From: Thermoleophilia bacterium SCSIO 60948
Lineage (GTDB): Bacteria > Actinomycetota > Thermoleophilia > Solirubrobacterales > 70-9
NCBI GenBank assembly: GCA_021496505.1
Contig: CP053031.1
Coordinates: 930,001 to 994,000 of the forward strand
Reading direction: 5' to 3'
DNA length: 64,000 nt
In this document: in pieces, positions 46,500 to 53,404 of the stretch
How positions within the stretch are numbered: the first letter of the stretch is position 1
Layout of the letters: each line of letters begins with the position of its first letter
Notes under the pieces: model-generated
The model's input: only the letters and a program-made list of their open reading frames with translations
What the model was told of the DNA's origin: nothing
The model's database searches: none
Program-made: the position numbers and the translations under genes

Positions 46500-46955
46500 A
46501 TGGCGCTCTGCTTCATCGATCCAGGCGACGCGATCCGGGCGATCGCCGATTCGGTCGGCCGCGAGGCCCGACGCCAGCTGCTCGGCGAGGCGGTACGGGC
46601 CTGGGTCGACGAGATCCCCGACGATGAGCTCGAGGCGCACTATGCGCGCGCGCTCGCCGAGCTCGACGAGCACGACATCTCGATGCTCGCCGCCTGGCAC
46701 GCGTCGCTCGACGTCGGCGTGCCGCTGCCCAACCGCGACTTCCTGATGGGCGCGTTCGCGACCCTGGGAGAGCACCGTCGCGAGGCGCTCAAGCTCGCCG
46801 CCGGCTTCCGCGGCGAGGAGGCGGTCGATCGGGGGGTCACCGAGGAGCGGGCACTCGAGACGGTTCTCGAGTGGTTGTCCCCTCCTAGGTTGATGGAGCT
46901 GGCGGGGGAGGCTCTCGAGCTCTACGTCTGGGATCGCGCTGGTTCCGACAACTAG
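46500..46955 (+). CDS. Hypothetical alpha-helical protein divergent from the AddAB operon
   Basis: A 151-residue soluble protein, not recognised. It is predicted all-helical, with charged helices such as DAIRAIADSVGREARRQLLG and DDELEAHYARALAELDEHD and a C-terminal ELAGEALELYVWDRAG. No cysteine cluster, membrane segment or nucleotide-binding motif is visible. The regular third-codon GC bias and a clean TACATT hexamer 6 bases before the ATG support a real gene. It shares a 54-bp divergent promoter region with the helicase-nuclease operon, which may or may not mean a shared role. Confidence 0.75.
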   Translation: MALCFIDPGDAIRAIADSVGREARRQLLGEAVRAWVDEIPDDELEAHYARALAELDEHDISMLAAWHASLDVGVPLPNRDFLMGAFATLGEHRREALKLAAGFRGEEAVDRGVTEERALETVLEWLSPPRLMELAGEALELYVWDRAGSDN

Positions 46956-47122
46956 GGGGCGGAGCCTGCAAAGCGGCGCCTGAGCGGGTCATCGGTCGGT
47001 CGTGTGCGGAGCACACTTCCCTCCCTGCTTCCCCGCTCATGCTTGCTTTTCGGCCCCGTTCGGCGGAACGGGCTAGGGCTCGGGCCGGGAGGTCGACTCG
47101 CTCGGCTGCCAACCTTTGAGCT
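46956..47122. other. Spacer with two small hairpins
   Basis: A 167-bp gap without a gene. It contains GTGTGC-GGA-GCACAC at 47002-47016 (6-bp stem, 3-base loop) and CCCGTT-N6-AACGGG at 47055-47072 (6-bp stem). Both may terminate or stabilise the upstream transcript; neither has a T-tract. No promoter hexamer at leaderless distance precedes the HNH gene. Confidence 0.4.
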
Positions 47123-47461
47123 GTGGCTCGGTTGGCGGAGTTGGTGGCGCGGCGGGGGAGTGTCTGCGTTTGGTGTGGGCGGGATTTCGGGCGGTTTCCA
47201 AATGACCTGTCGGCCGAGCATCTGTGCCCGCGGTCGAAGGGCGGGACGTTCGGCGAGGCGAACATCGAGATCGCGTGCCGGCGCTGCAACCGCGCACGCC
47301 GGTCGCGCTCGGCCGTCGCCTACGCGGTCGAGCGGGAGAGTGAGGGCCTGGCGCCCCGCTGGGACGTCCTCGAGCGTGATCTGAGGGCTCTGGCCAGCGA
47401 CGGGGTCAGGCGCGAGCGCGAGTACGCCCGCACCCAGCTCCGCCACCTGCCGGAGGGCTAG
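47123..47461 (+). CDS. HNH endonuclease family protein
   Basis: A 112-residue small nuclease-fold protein. The zinc-binding cysteines are CVWCG near the N-terminus and CRRCNRAR later, flanking the HNH core: SAEHLCPRSKGG holds the His, ANIEIACRRCN the Asn. This is the standard CxxC-EH-N-CxxC layout of stand-alone HNH proteins. Target and role are unknown; such genes occur as orphans in many actinobacteria. GTG 47123 is used because it lies closest to the zinc motif, with no strong ribosome-binding site. Confidence 0.85.
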   Translation: MARLAELVARRGSVCVWCGRDFGRFPNDLSAEHLCPRSKGGTFGEANIEIACRRCNRARRSRSAVAYAVERESEGLAPRWDVLERDLRALASDGVRREREYARTQLRHLPEG

Positions 47462-47484
47462 CCCTCCCCGGCGGCTGGTGACGG

Positions 47485-48117
47485 CTACGCCAGCGCCGCG
47501 TCGATCTCCGCTCGCGCTTGCTCTGTCGTCTCGAACAGCACCGCGCTCATTCCGAGCTCGCGGGCCGCGACGACGTTGACCTCGATGTCGTCGACGAAGA
47601 CGCACTCGGGCGCGCTGAGGCCGAGACGCTCGAGCGTCAGCTCGTAGATCCGCGGCTCGGGCTTTCGCATCCCGACGAACGCCGAGTCGACGACGAGCTC
47701 GAAGATCTCGTCGACCGGCAGCATCGAGCGCCAGCGCGCCTCCCACTCACGGACGTTGTTGGTCAGCATCGCCATCCGCAGACCGCGATCGCGAAGCTCG
47801 GCCATATAGCCGATCATCTCCGCGTTCGGGTCGAGAGCGCCGAAGTAGAGCTCGTTGAAGCGTCCGAGCTCCGGCCGCGATCCCTCGACGCGCTCGATCT
47901 CCTCGGCGCAGGCCGCGAGGAAGTCCGCCTCGCTCATCTCGCCGCGCTCGAGCCGGTGGAGCGGGTTCTCCCCGTCTCGCTCGGCGAGCGCGTAGAGCGC
48001 CATTCCGAGGGCGGCGGTCGATATGCCGTGCTCCTCCTGAACACGCGCGAACGCGTGAATCAGCGGCGTCGTGAGGACGCCGCCGAAGTCCGATATGACC
48101 GCGCGGACGCGGCTCAA
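47485..48117 (-). CDS. HAD-superfamily hydrolase (epoxide-hydrolase N-domain-like)
   Basis: A 210-residue haloacid-dehalogenase-fold enzyme. Motif I is ISDFGGVLT (nucleophile Asp10), motif II is AMLTNNV, motif III is GMRKPEPRIY and motif IV is CVFVDDIEVNV. The second Asp of motif I, the usual general acid, is Gly here, as in the DxGGVL subgroup related to the N-terminal domain of soluble epoxide hydrolase. Phosphatase activity on small molecules is likely, substrate unknown. Its TTG start overlaps the stop of the gene upstream as TTGA; it is the last gene of the FxsA operon. Confidence 0.88.
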   Translation of the reverse strand: MSRVRAVISDFGGVLTTPLIHAFARVQEEHGISTAALGMALYALAERDGENPLHRLERGEMSEADFLAACAEEIERVEGSRPELGRFNELYFGALDPNAEMIGYMAELRDRGLRMAMLTNNVREWEARWRSMLPVDEIFELVVDSAFVGMRKPEPRIYELTLERLGLSAPECVFVDDIEVNVVAARELGMSAVLFETTEQARAEIDAALA

Positions 48118-48665
48118 CGCGGGGGCGCCACGGTCTCGAGCAGCCCGACGCCCCCGGCGCCCGACGAGCTCAGGTCGAGCGCCACGCGCTCGAGCCCGTC
48201 GCCGGTCCCGGCTTCCGCCGAGTCACCGCGACGATCGCCGGCGGCGCGGAGCATCGCCTCGTCACCGAGCTCGGCCTCGATCGAGATTCGCCGCGTCGCA
48301 CCCTCGGCGTCGTACTCCGTGCTCCACAGGACACGGTCCAGCGGCTCGATGCCACCGGCGTCGCCGAGCACGGCGCCGGCGATCAGCTCGTCGGCGTGGC
48401 TGCGCGCGCCGTACGGCCGCAGACCCGCGAGCAGCAACGCACGCCCGTCGGCGAACCGAGCCGACAGCACGCGGAGGACCGCTCCCGGAGCGGGAACCGG
48501 ATCGGCGCGCCAGATCGCCTCGCGTGTCGGCTCGGCGCCGCCGAGCATCGCGATCGCGGAGAGGTTCCAGCCGACCTCGATCGTGCCGTCGCGCGATTCG
48601 AGGCCAACGACGAGCTCGCGGGCGCTCTCCGGAGCCTCCTCGGCGGTCCGTGCGTCCTCGTTCAT
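48114..48665 (-). CDS. Hypothetical protein in the FxsA operon
   Basis: A 183-residue soluble acidic protein that I do not recognise. It has the pattern of a two-part beta protein: ARELVVGLESRDGTIEVGW and SAIAMLGGAEPTREAIWRA in the first half, and a repeat-like ATRRISIEAELGD in the second. No signal peptide, membrane helix or cysteines. Both ends overlap neighbours: ATGA with fxsA upstream and TTGA with the HAD gene downstream, so it belongs to a tightly coupled operon. Confidence 0.75.
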   Translation of the reverse strand: MNEDARTAEEAPESARELVVGLESRDGTIEVGWNLSAIAMLGGAEPTREAIWRADPVPAPGAVLRVLSARFADGRALLLAGLRPYGARSHADELIAGAVLGDAGGIEPLDRVLWSTEYDAEGATRRISIEAELGDEAMLRAAGDRRGDSAEAGTGDGLERVALDLSSSGAGGVGLLETVAPPR

Positions 48666-49192
48666 CGCTCACCCTCGTCGAGCCGCGGGTCGGAGTCGAC
48701 CTCACGGGCGCTGCCCTCGTAGTCGTACTCAGGACGCCGGCGCGGGGGGAAGCCGGGTGCGGGGCCGGGCGCGGGACCCGGCCGCCCGGGGCCTCCGGCC
48801 GAACCGCCGCCGAGTCCGACGCTGAAGACGATCGCCCGGCTCTTGGCGAGGCGGCGCAGGCCTGCCTTGATCAAAGCGCGGGTCGGCGGCACCAGGAAGG
48901 CGAGACCGAAGATGTCGGTGATGAACCCGGGGGCGAGCAGCAGCGACCCGCCGAGGACGATCATCGCACCGTCGAACGCCTCGTTGGCCGGGATCCTTCC
49001 CCTGGACATGGTCTCGTTGAAGCGCCGCCATGCGGTGCGCCCCTGGGAGCGCGCGAGCGCCGCCCCGACGAAGCCGTCGATCAGCAGGATCGCCAGCGTC
49101 GGCAGGATGCCGATCGCCTGTCCGACCTGGACGATCACGTAGATCTCCGCGATCGGCAGGCCGATGAACAGGATCAGGAGCAGCAGCGGCAT
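48662..49192 (-). CDS. FxsA family membrane protein
   Basis: A 176-residue inner-membrane protein of the FxsA family (in E. coli it relieves F-plasmid exclusion of phage T7; its normal role is unknown). Three hydrophobic segments are visible: residues 2-22 (LLLILFIGLPIAEIYVIVQV), 28-48 (ILPTLAILLIDGFVGAALA) and about 75-105 (VLGGSLLLAPGFITDIFGLA). The cytoplasmic tail is Pro/Gly-rich, then acidic. It heads an operon with two further genes and is preceded by a TAGGAT hexamer. Confidence 0.9.
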   Translation of the reverse strand: MPLLLLILFIGLPIAEIYVIVQVGQAIGILPTLAILLIDGFVGAALARSQGRTAWRRFNETMSRGRIPANEAFDGAMIVLGGSLLLAPGFITDIFGLAFLVPPTRALIKAGLRRLAKSRAIVFSVGLGGGSAGGPGRPGPAPGPAPGFPPRRRPEYDYEGSAREVDSDPRLDEGER

Positions 49193-49203
49193 CGCTGCCC
49201 CTG

Positions 49204-49209
49204 ATCCTA
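49204..49209 (-). promoter_or_regulatory. -10 hexamer TAGGAT for the fxsA operon
   Basis: On the minus strand TAGGAT ends 11 bases before ATG 49192. A GGGG stretch between them could act as a weak ribosome-binding site if the start lies slightly upstream. Confidence 0.45.
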
Positions 49210-49223
49210 GGTCGGCTCGAGGC

Positions 49224-51812
49224 TCAGCCGCAGGCTCTGCGCAGGTTCACGCGCTTGACCTGACCGCGCTTCACGTAGACGCGGCTCGTCGACTTGCCGC
49301 CGCCGCTGCGACAGGTCAGCTTCCAGCGCTCCTTCTTGGCCGGCCGGAACTTCGGCGAGCCTCGGAAGTTGATCTCGCCCTCGTAGGGCTCGGTCGCCGC
49401 GAAGTTGACCATCCGCACGACGTACTTGCCGCCCTCCTTGAGGACCGGCGCGGTGACGTTGACCTCCTCGGAGGTCGAGTCGCCGCTCGTCACGCCGTTG
49501 CCGGACGAACCGACGAGCTTGTCGGCTCCATCCTGGGAGTCACCGTCGCCGTTGCCGTCGAGGTAGACCTCCATGTCCCAGTCGGTCGACGGGCTCGCCC
49601 ATTCGGCGCGGATCTCGGCGCCGAAGTTGTCGACCCGCTTGCCGCTCGGGACCGTGAACGCGTTCTCGCTCCAGCACGTCGGGCCGCTGAGCTCGGCGGT
49701 GGGGCACGGAACCGGCGCGTCGGCCGGCGAGCCGGAGAACATCTTCGGCTTCGAGGGCTTGCCCTTCGCGCGGCGGCCCTGCTCCTTGGCGACGAGCGGG
49801 CGGGTCGAGGGATTGACGTCCCAGACGAACCGGCCCGAGCGACGCACCTTGAGCTTGGTCTTCAGGTGGTCGCGCGTGTAGCGGACCTTGCCGGTCGTGC
49901 CGTTCGCGCGCTCGATCGGCGAGGTCGGGGTCTTGAAGCGCTTCTGGAGCGTCAGCTTCGCTCCGGCCGGCGCGGTGCCCTTGATCACCGAGTGGCCCTT
50001 CGGCTTGCCGGCGAACGCGAGCGCCTTGAGGTAGGCCTCGCGGTTGCCGTCACCGTTGCCCGACTCCGGCGACGTGCCGTTGTACTGCGCGACGGTGTCG
50101 GCGTAGGAGGGGTGGAAGAAGCCGGGGCACTCGGTCGACGGATCGCCGCTCGAGCAGCCGATCTCGAACGTGTATCCGAGGCCGCCGGTCGCGTAGTAGG
50201 ACCAGTCCTCCGTGCCGCCGGTCGTGTCGTAGAGCTTGTAGGACGGCAGGTTGAGATAGCCGTTCTCGGCCGCCATCGCGGCGCCGAGGCGCTTGGCGAC
50301 CTTCTCGTCGATCGGCCTGCCGGCCGCCTGCAGCCCCGGCGGGCGCAGCACGAGGTCCGAGAAGGTGTGGTTCGTGATCAGCGTCGTCACCTGACGCTTC
50401 GAGACCAGCGCCTTGACGTTCCGCGTCTCGGGCTCCGAGAACGGGCCGGGGCCGCGGTAGTCCTGGGCGAGGTCACCGGGGGGCGTGCCACCCGGCGGCG
50501 TCGCGCCCGGGCCGCCCCAGAAGCCGCCGTAGTTGCGGTTCGGGTCGACGCCGAACTGCGACAAGCCGAGCGCGGGCATCTGAGCGCAGTTGCCCTCGCC
50601 CTTGCGCGGCTTCGTGCCCGGCGCCTCGGCCGACTTCGTCAGACGGCAGTTCTTGCGCTGGTACTCGTACGGGAACAGCGCCAGGTTGGCGAGCTCCTCC
50701 GGGCTTCCATCGCCCTCGTCGCGCCCGTCGTCCATCGCGCTCGGCGCCTCGCGCGAGGTCTCGAAGCCGTCGGGGTTGACGATCGGGACGACGACCGTCC
50801 GCGAGCGCTTCATCAGCCGCTTGATGCGCTTGTCGCCGGACTTCCAGCCGTTGACGAGCTGGTAGGCGAACTCGATCGCGTGCTCGGAGGAGGGCCACTC
50901 GCGAGCGTGGTGGGCACCCATCTGGAGGAAGGTGGGCCGCCCGTCCTTGCGCTTGACGTTGGCGGCGATCTCGATCGCCATCACCGGCCGGCCCTCGTAC
51001 GTCTTGTTCTTGAGCTTGAACATCCGCACGAGCTTCGGATTGCGCTTGGCGAGCTGCTTCATGTCGGCGACGTACTCGAAGAGGTGGCGGTAGGCCTGCT
51101 GGCCGCTCGGCATCGACTGGGCCGCGCCGCGGGCCGCGGTCGCATCGGCGTCCTCGGCCGCGATCTCGAGCGAATCGGCGAGCAGGTCCTGGTCGACGAC
51201 GTCGTAGCTCAACCCGAGCCCGCGGAGCTCCTCGAGATCCATCGGACCGTAGGAGATGACGCTTTGGGTGACCGGTCCGCCGTGCTCGGAGACGTCGAGC
51301 CCGCTCGCGGCGAGCGCCGCGGCGTCGGCCTCGGTCGGCGTCTGGACCTGGACGAGCTGCGGGCGGGCGAGCGAGTCGGGCTCCTCGATCGGCGTGAAGT
51401 CGACGGAGACGTCGGCGCTCTCGCTGTCGCCGGAGGCGCGGCAGGCCTGGACGATCAGCTCGGTCGGCGCCGCCACGAAGCCGGAGGCGATCTCCTCCGA
51501 GCCGGGGTAGACCGAGGCGGCGACGATGCGGCCGGTCTCGGAGTCGAAGACGGCGAGGTCCCAGTCTCCGGAGTCCGCCGCGAGGCGGGCGTGGAGCATC
51601 CCGAGGCCCGGCGCGTCGACGCGTTCGATCTGGACGGCGTCGCTGGCCTCGCGAGGGCCGGAGGTGCAGTCGGCGACCCCTGCCTCGGCCGCCTCGAACG
51701 AGGACGCGACGAGACTCTCCGCCCGCGCGGCGCCCGGCACGAGCAGTGCCGCAGCGACGAGACAGAGAATCGAGATTGCAAGACGGCTGGGGGTACGTCC
51801 TGAATTGACCAA
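49224..51812 (-). CDS. Secreted M14 zinc carboxypeptidase
   Basis: An 862-residue exported peptidase. The signal peptide covers about residues 11-31 (LAISILCLVAAALLVPGAAR). A propeptide-like region runs to about 235. The M14 domain has the zinc ligands His302 and Glu305 (GAHHAREWPSSE) and His482 (LITNHTFSD), the motif VVPIVNPDGFE, substrate-binding VDPNRNYGGFWGG and the catalytic Glu550 (GLGYTFEIG). The last 250 residues are a beta-rich, probably binding, domain with a C-terminal Arg/Lys-rich end. The start is TTG 51812, 7 bases after a TAAGGT hexamer. It likely degrades peptides or wall material outside the cell. Confidence 0.92.
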   Translation of the reverse strand: MVNSGRTPSRLAISILCLVAAALLVPGAARAESLVASSFEAAEAGVADCTSGPREASDAVQIERVDAPGLGMLHARLAADSGDWDLAVFDSETGRIVAASVYPGSEEIASGFVAAPTELIVQACRASGDSESADVSVDFTPIEEPDSLARPQLVQVQTPTEADAAALAASGLDVSEHGGPVTQSVISYGPMDLEELRGLGLSYDVVDQDLLADSLEIAAEDADATAARGAAQSMPSGQQAYRHLFEYVADMKQLAKRNPKLVRMFKLKNKTYEGRPVMAIEIAANVKRKDGRPTFLQMGAHHAREWPSSEHAIEFAYQLVNGWKSGDKRIKRLMKRSRTVVVPIVNPDGFETSREAPSAMDDGRDEGDGSPEELANLALFPYEYQRKNCRLTKSAEAPGTKPRKGEGNCAQMPALGLSQFGVDPNRNYGGFWGGPGATPPGGTPPGDLAQDYRGPGPFSEPETRNVKALVSKRQVTTLITNHTFSDLVLRPPGLQAAGRPIDEKVAKRLGAAMAAENGYLNLPSYKLYDTTGGTEDWSYYATGGLGYTFEIGCSSGDPSTECPGFFHPSYADTVAQYNGTSPESGNGDGNREAYLKALAFAGKPKGHSVIKGTAPAGAKLTLQKRFKTPTSPIERANGTTGKVRYTRDHLKTKLKVRRSGRFVWDVNPSTRPLVAKEQGRRAKGKPSKPKMFSGSPADAPVPCPTAELSGPTCWSENAFTVPSGKRVDNFGAEIRAEWASPSTDWDMEVYLDGNGDGDSQDGADKLVGSSGNGVTSGDSTSEEVNVTAPVLKEGGKYVVRMVNFAATEPYEGEINFRGSPKFRPAKKERWKLTCRSGGGKSTSRVYVKRGQVKRVNLRRACG

Positions 51813-51819
51813 GCCGCCG

Positions 51820-51825
51820 ACCTTA
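51820..51825 (-). promoter_or_regulatory. -10 hexamer TAAGGT for the M14 peptidase gene
   Basis: On the minus strand TAAGGT ends 7 bases before TTG 51812, suggesting a leaderless mRNA beginning with a UUG codon. Confidence 0.45.
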
Positions 51826-51879
51826 GGCGAGCTTTACGCCGGGTGCGCCGGTTCGCCACGCCTCCGCGCGAGCGGCCAC

Positions 51880-51885
51880 TAGCCT
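51880..51885 (+). promoter_or_regulatory. -10 hexamer TAGCCT for the MIP18-family gene
   Basis: TAGCCT ends 8 bases before ATG 51894. It supports this ATG over an in-frame upstream ATG at 51843 that lies before the hexamer. Confidence 0.55.
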
Positions 51886-51893
51886 TCAGAGCC

Positions 51894-52208
51894 ATGACGG
51901 AGAACGCCGCTGTCACCACCGAAGAGACCGTCTACGACGCGCTCGAGGAGGTCATCGACCCCGAGCTCGGGCTCGATTTCGTCTCGCTCGGACTCGTCTA
52001 CGACGTCGACATCGAGGGCCCCGAGGTCTACGTGACCTTCACGCTGACGACGCCCGCCTGCCCGATCGGACCCCAGGTCTCCGAGCAGATGAAGGAGTTC
52101 GTCGGCGAGCTCGACGGAGTCGACTCAGTTCATCCGAAGATGGTCTTCGACCCGCCCTGGTCCCCGGAGATGATGTCCGAGGACGCCAAGTTCGCGCTCG
52201 GGTTCTAG
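51894..52208 (+). CDS. MIP18/DUF59 family iron-sulfur assembly factor (SufT/PaaD-like)
   Basis: A 104-residue protein of the DUF59 family, which helps mature iron-sulfur proteins. The core VYDALEEVIDPELGLDFVSL is the family signature, followed by GLVYDVDIEG and TLTTPACPIGPQV with the conserved functional Cys. No suf genes adjoin it, so it is a stand-alone copy. The start is fixed by a TAGCCT hexamer 8 bases upstream. ETF-QO, IspH and AddAB in this window are examples of possible client iron-sulfur proteins, but a link is only inference. Confidence 0.9.
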   Translation: MTENAAVTTEETVYDALEEVIDPELGLDFVSLGLVYDVDIEGPEVYVTFTLTTPACPIGPQVSEQMKEFVGELDGVDSVHPKMVFDPPWSPEMMSEDAKFALGF

Positions 52209-52308
52209 GGCGGCGCGGACCGCGGCCCACAGCCCGCGACCGAGCCGCTCCGACACCCCGATGAACGATCCCTCGGGCCCGCGGCCGAATCGAGATCCAC
52301 ACCTCGGA

Positions 52309-52314
52309 TAGGTT
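52309..52314 (+). promoter_or_regulatory. -10 hexamer TAGGTT for the unknown gene at 52321
   Basis: TAGGTT ends exactly 6 bases before ATG 52321, the ideal distance for a transcript starting at the ATG. The gap before it (52209-52308) holds no gene. Confidence 0.5.
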
Positions 52315-52320
52315 CTCGAG

Positions 52321-52947
52321 ATGGGACTTCGCGACCTGCTCGGTCGGCGTTCCGCCGCAGGCGATCCGGGTCTCATGGGCACTGCCGTCGTGATCGAATC
52401 GCGCCCCGTCGCGAACACCGAGACCGCCGAGGTGCGCGCCAACGAGGAGGTCGCCAACAACGAGCTGTGGGCACTCAACCTCGGTAAGCGTCCACACGAC
52501 CTCACGCTCGAGGTGCGGATGCCGGGCGCGGCGGCGTACGAGACAGAGGTCAGGGAGAGCGTCCCCGCGCGCTTCTGCCACGGCGCGAGCCTGGCGCTGC
52601 CCGAGGGCCTTGAGCTTCCGGTCCGTCGCGCCGGCTCGCGGCGAGACGGAATCGCGGTCGACTGGAAGGCCTACGCGGCGAAGGCGGGTGTGAGGGCGGA
52701 GGTCAGGCGCCAAGGGGCGCGGGCTCACAACGACGCGGTTCGCGAGGGCCTCGAGCGCACCCAGCCCGAAGTCCAGGCCAGGGCACGGGCCGACAACGCC
52801 GAGGTCATCGTCGTCTGGACCGCGCAGGTCCAGGCCGGCGCGCTCAAGCGCAAGCACTTCGATCAGAGCTGTCGCACCCTGATCACGCTCGGCCAGTTGG
52901 ACCCGGAGCTCTACGACGCGGCGGTGCGAGAGCTCGACGGCGGGTAG
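52321..52947 (+). CDS. Hypothetical protein with small beta domain and short C-terminal helix motif
   Basis: A 208-residue soluble protein, not assigned. After an MGLRDLLGRR start, residues 18-115 look like a small beta-barrel of the kind ending in pG-x-lpV-x-vD (LDLTLEVRM-type strands, VPARFCHGASLALPEGLELP, GIAVDW). A charged helical region follows. The last 35 residues (RTLITLGQLDPELYDAAVRE) resemble a short C-terminal helical motif found in membrane-associated actinobacterial proteins. It runs directly into the DUF2237 gene (stop and start abut), so the two are cotranscribed. Confidence 0.75.
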   Translation: MGLRDLLGRRSAAGDPGLMGTAVVIESRPVANTETAEVRANEEVANNELWALNLGKRPHDLTLEVRMPGAAAYETEVRESVPARFCHGASLALPEGLELPVRRAGSRRDGIAVDWKAYAAKAGVRAEVRRQGARAHNDAVREGLERTQPEVQARARADNAEVIVVWTAQVQAGALKRKHFDQSCRTLITLGQLDPELYDAAVRELDGG

Positions 52948-53346
52948 GTGCGCGCAATCGGACGCGACGGTGACACGAACCTCGTCGGCGGCGAGCTCCA
53001 GCTCTGCTCGAACGAGCCGCTCACCGGCTTCTACCGCGACGGCTGCTGCGGTACCGGTCCCGAGGACCAGGGGAGCCACACGGTCTGCGCCGAGGTGACG
53101 GCCGAGTTCCTCGAGTTCTCGAGACTCGCCGGCAACGACCTCTCGACTCCGCGTCCCGAGTTCGGCTTCGAGGGCCTGAAGCCGGGCGACCGCTGGTGCG
53201 TCTGCGCGCCACGCTGGCTCGAGGCCCATCGCGCCGGCGTCGCCCCACCGATCGTCCTCGCCGCGACCAACGCGCGCGCCGCCGACCACGTGCCGTTGGA
53301 CCTCCTGCTCGCCGCGGCGAAGGCGTCCGGTGCCGAACATGACTGA
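52948..53346 (+). CDS. DUF2237 family protein
   Basis: A 132-residue protein matching DUF2237 along its length: LVGGELQLCSNEPLTGFYRD, CCGTGPEDQGSHTVCAEVT, FLEFSRLAGNDLSTPRPEF and LKPGDRWCVCAPRW. Six conserved cysteines suggest metal or redox chemistry, but the family has no established function. The GTG at 52948 begins at the base after the previous gene's stop. Expression with the upstream unknown gene is likely. Confidence 0.92.
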   Translation: MRAIGRDGDTNLVGGELQLCSNEPLTGFYRDGCCGTGPEDQGSHTVCAEVTAEFLEFSRLAGNDLSTPRPEFGFEGLKPGDRWCVCAPRWLEAHRAGVAPPIVLAATNARAADHVPLDLLLAAAKASGAEHD

Positions 53347-53347
53347 G

Positions 53348-53365
53348 ATGGACCTATAGGTCCAT
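53348..53365. terminator. 18-bp perfect palindrome between convergent genes
   Basis: ATGGACCTATAGGTCCAT is fully self-complementary and lies 1 base after the DUF2237 stop. As RNA it can form a 7-bp stem with a UAUA loop on either strand. A second palindrome, CGCCGGCGCCGGCG (53381-53394), follows in the same 58-bp spacer before the penicillin acylase stop. Bidirectional termination is the simplest reading; a protein-binding site is the alternative. Confidence 0.5.
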
Positions 53366-53404
53366 GTGACTCACGTTCAACGCCGGCGCCGGCGCGACCG
53401 CGCC

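Noticed and set aside
46446-46775. N-terminal extension of the AddB-type protein up to 46775
   Set aside because: The extension is antisense to the gene at 46500 and the P-loop begins right after ATG 46445, which has a ribosome-binding site.
49164-51803. Long plus-strand frame across the M14 peptidase
   Set aside because: The minus strand encodes a signal peptide and all M14 motifs in order; the plus frame shows none and is a GC-bias shadow.
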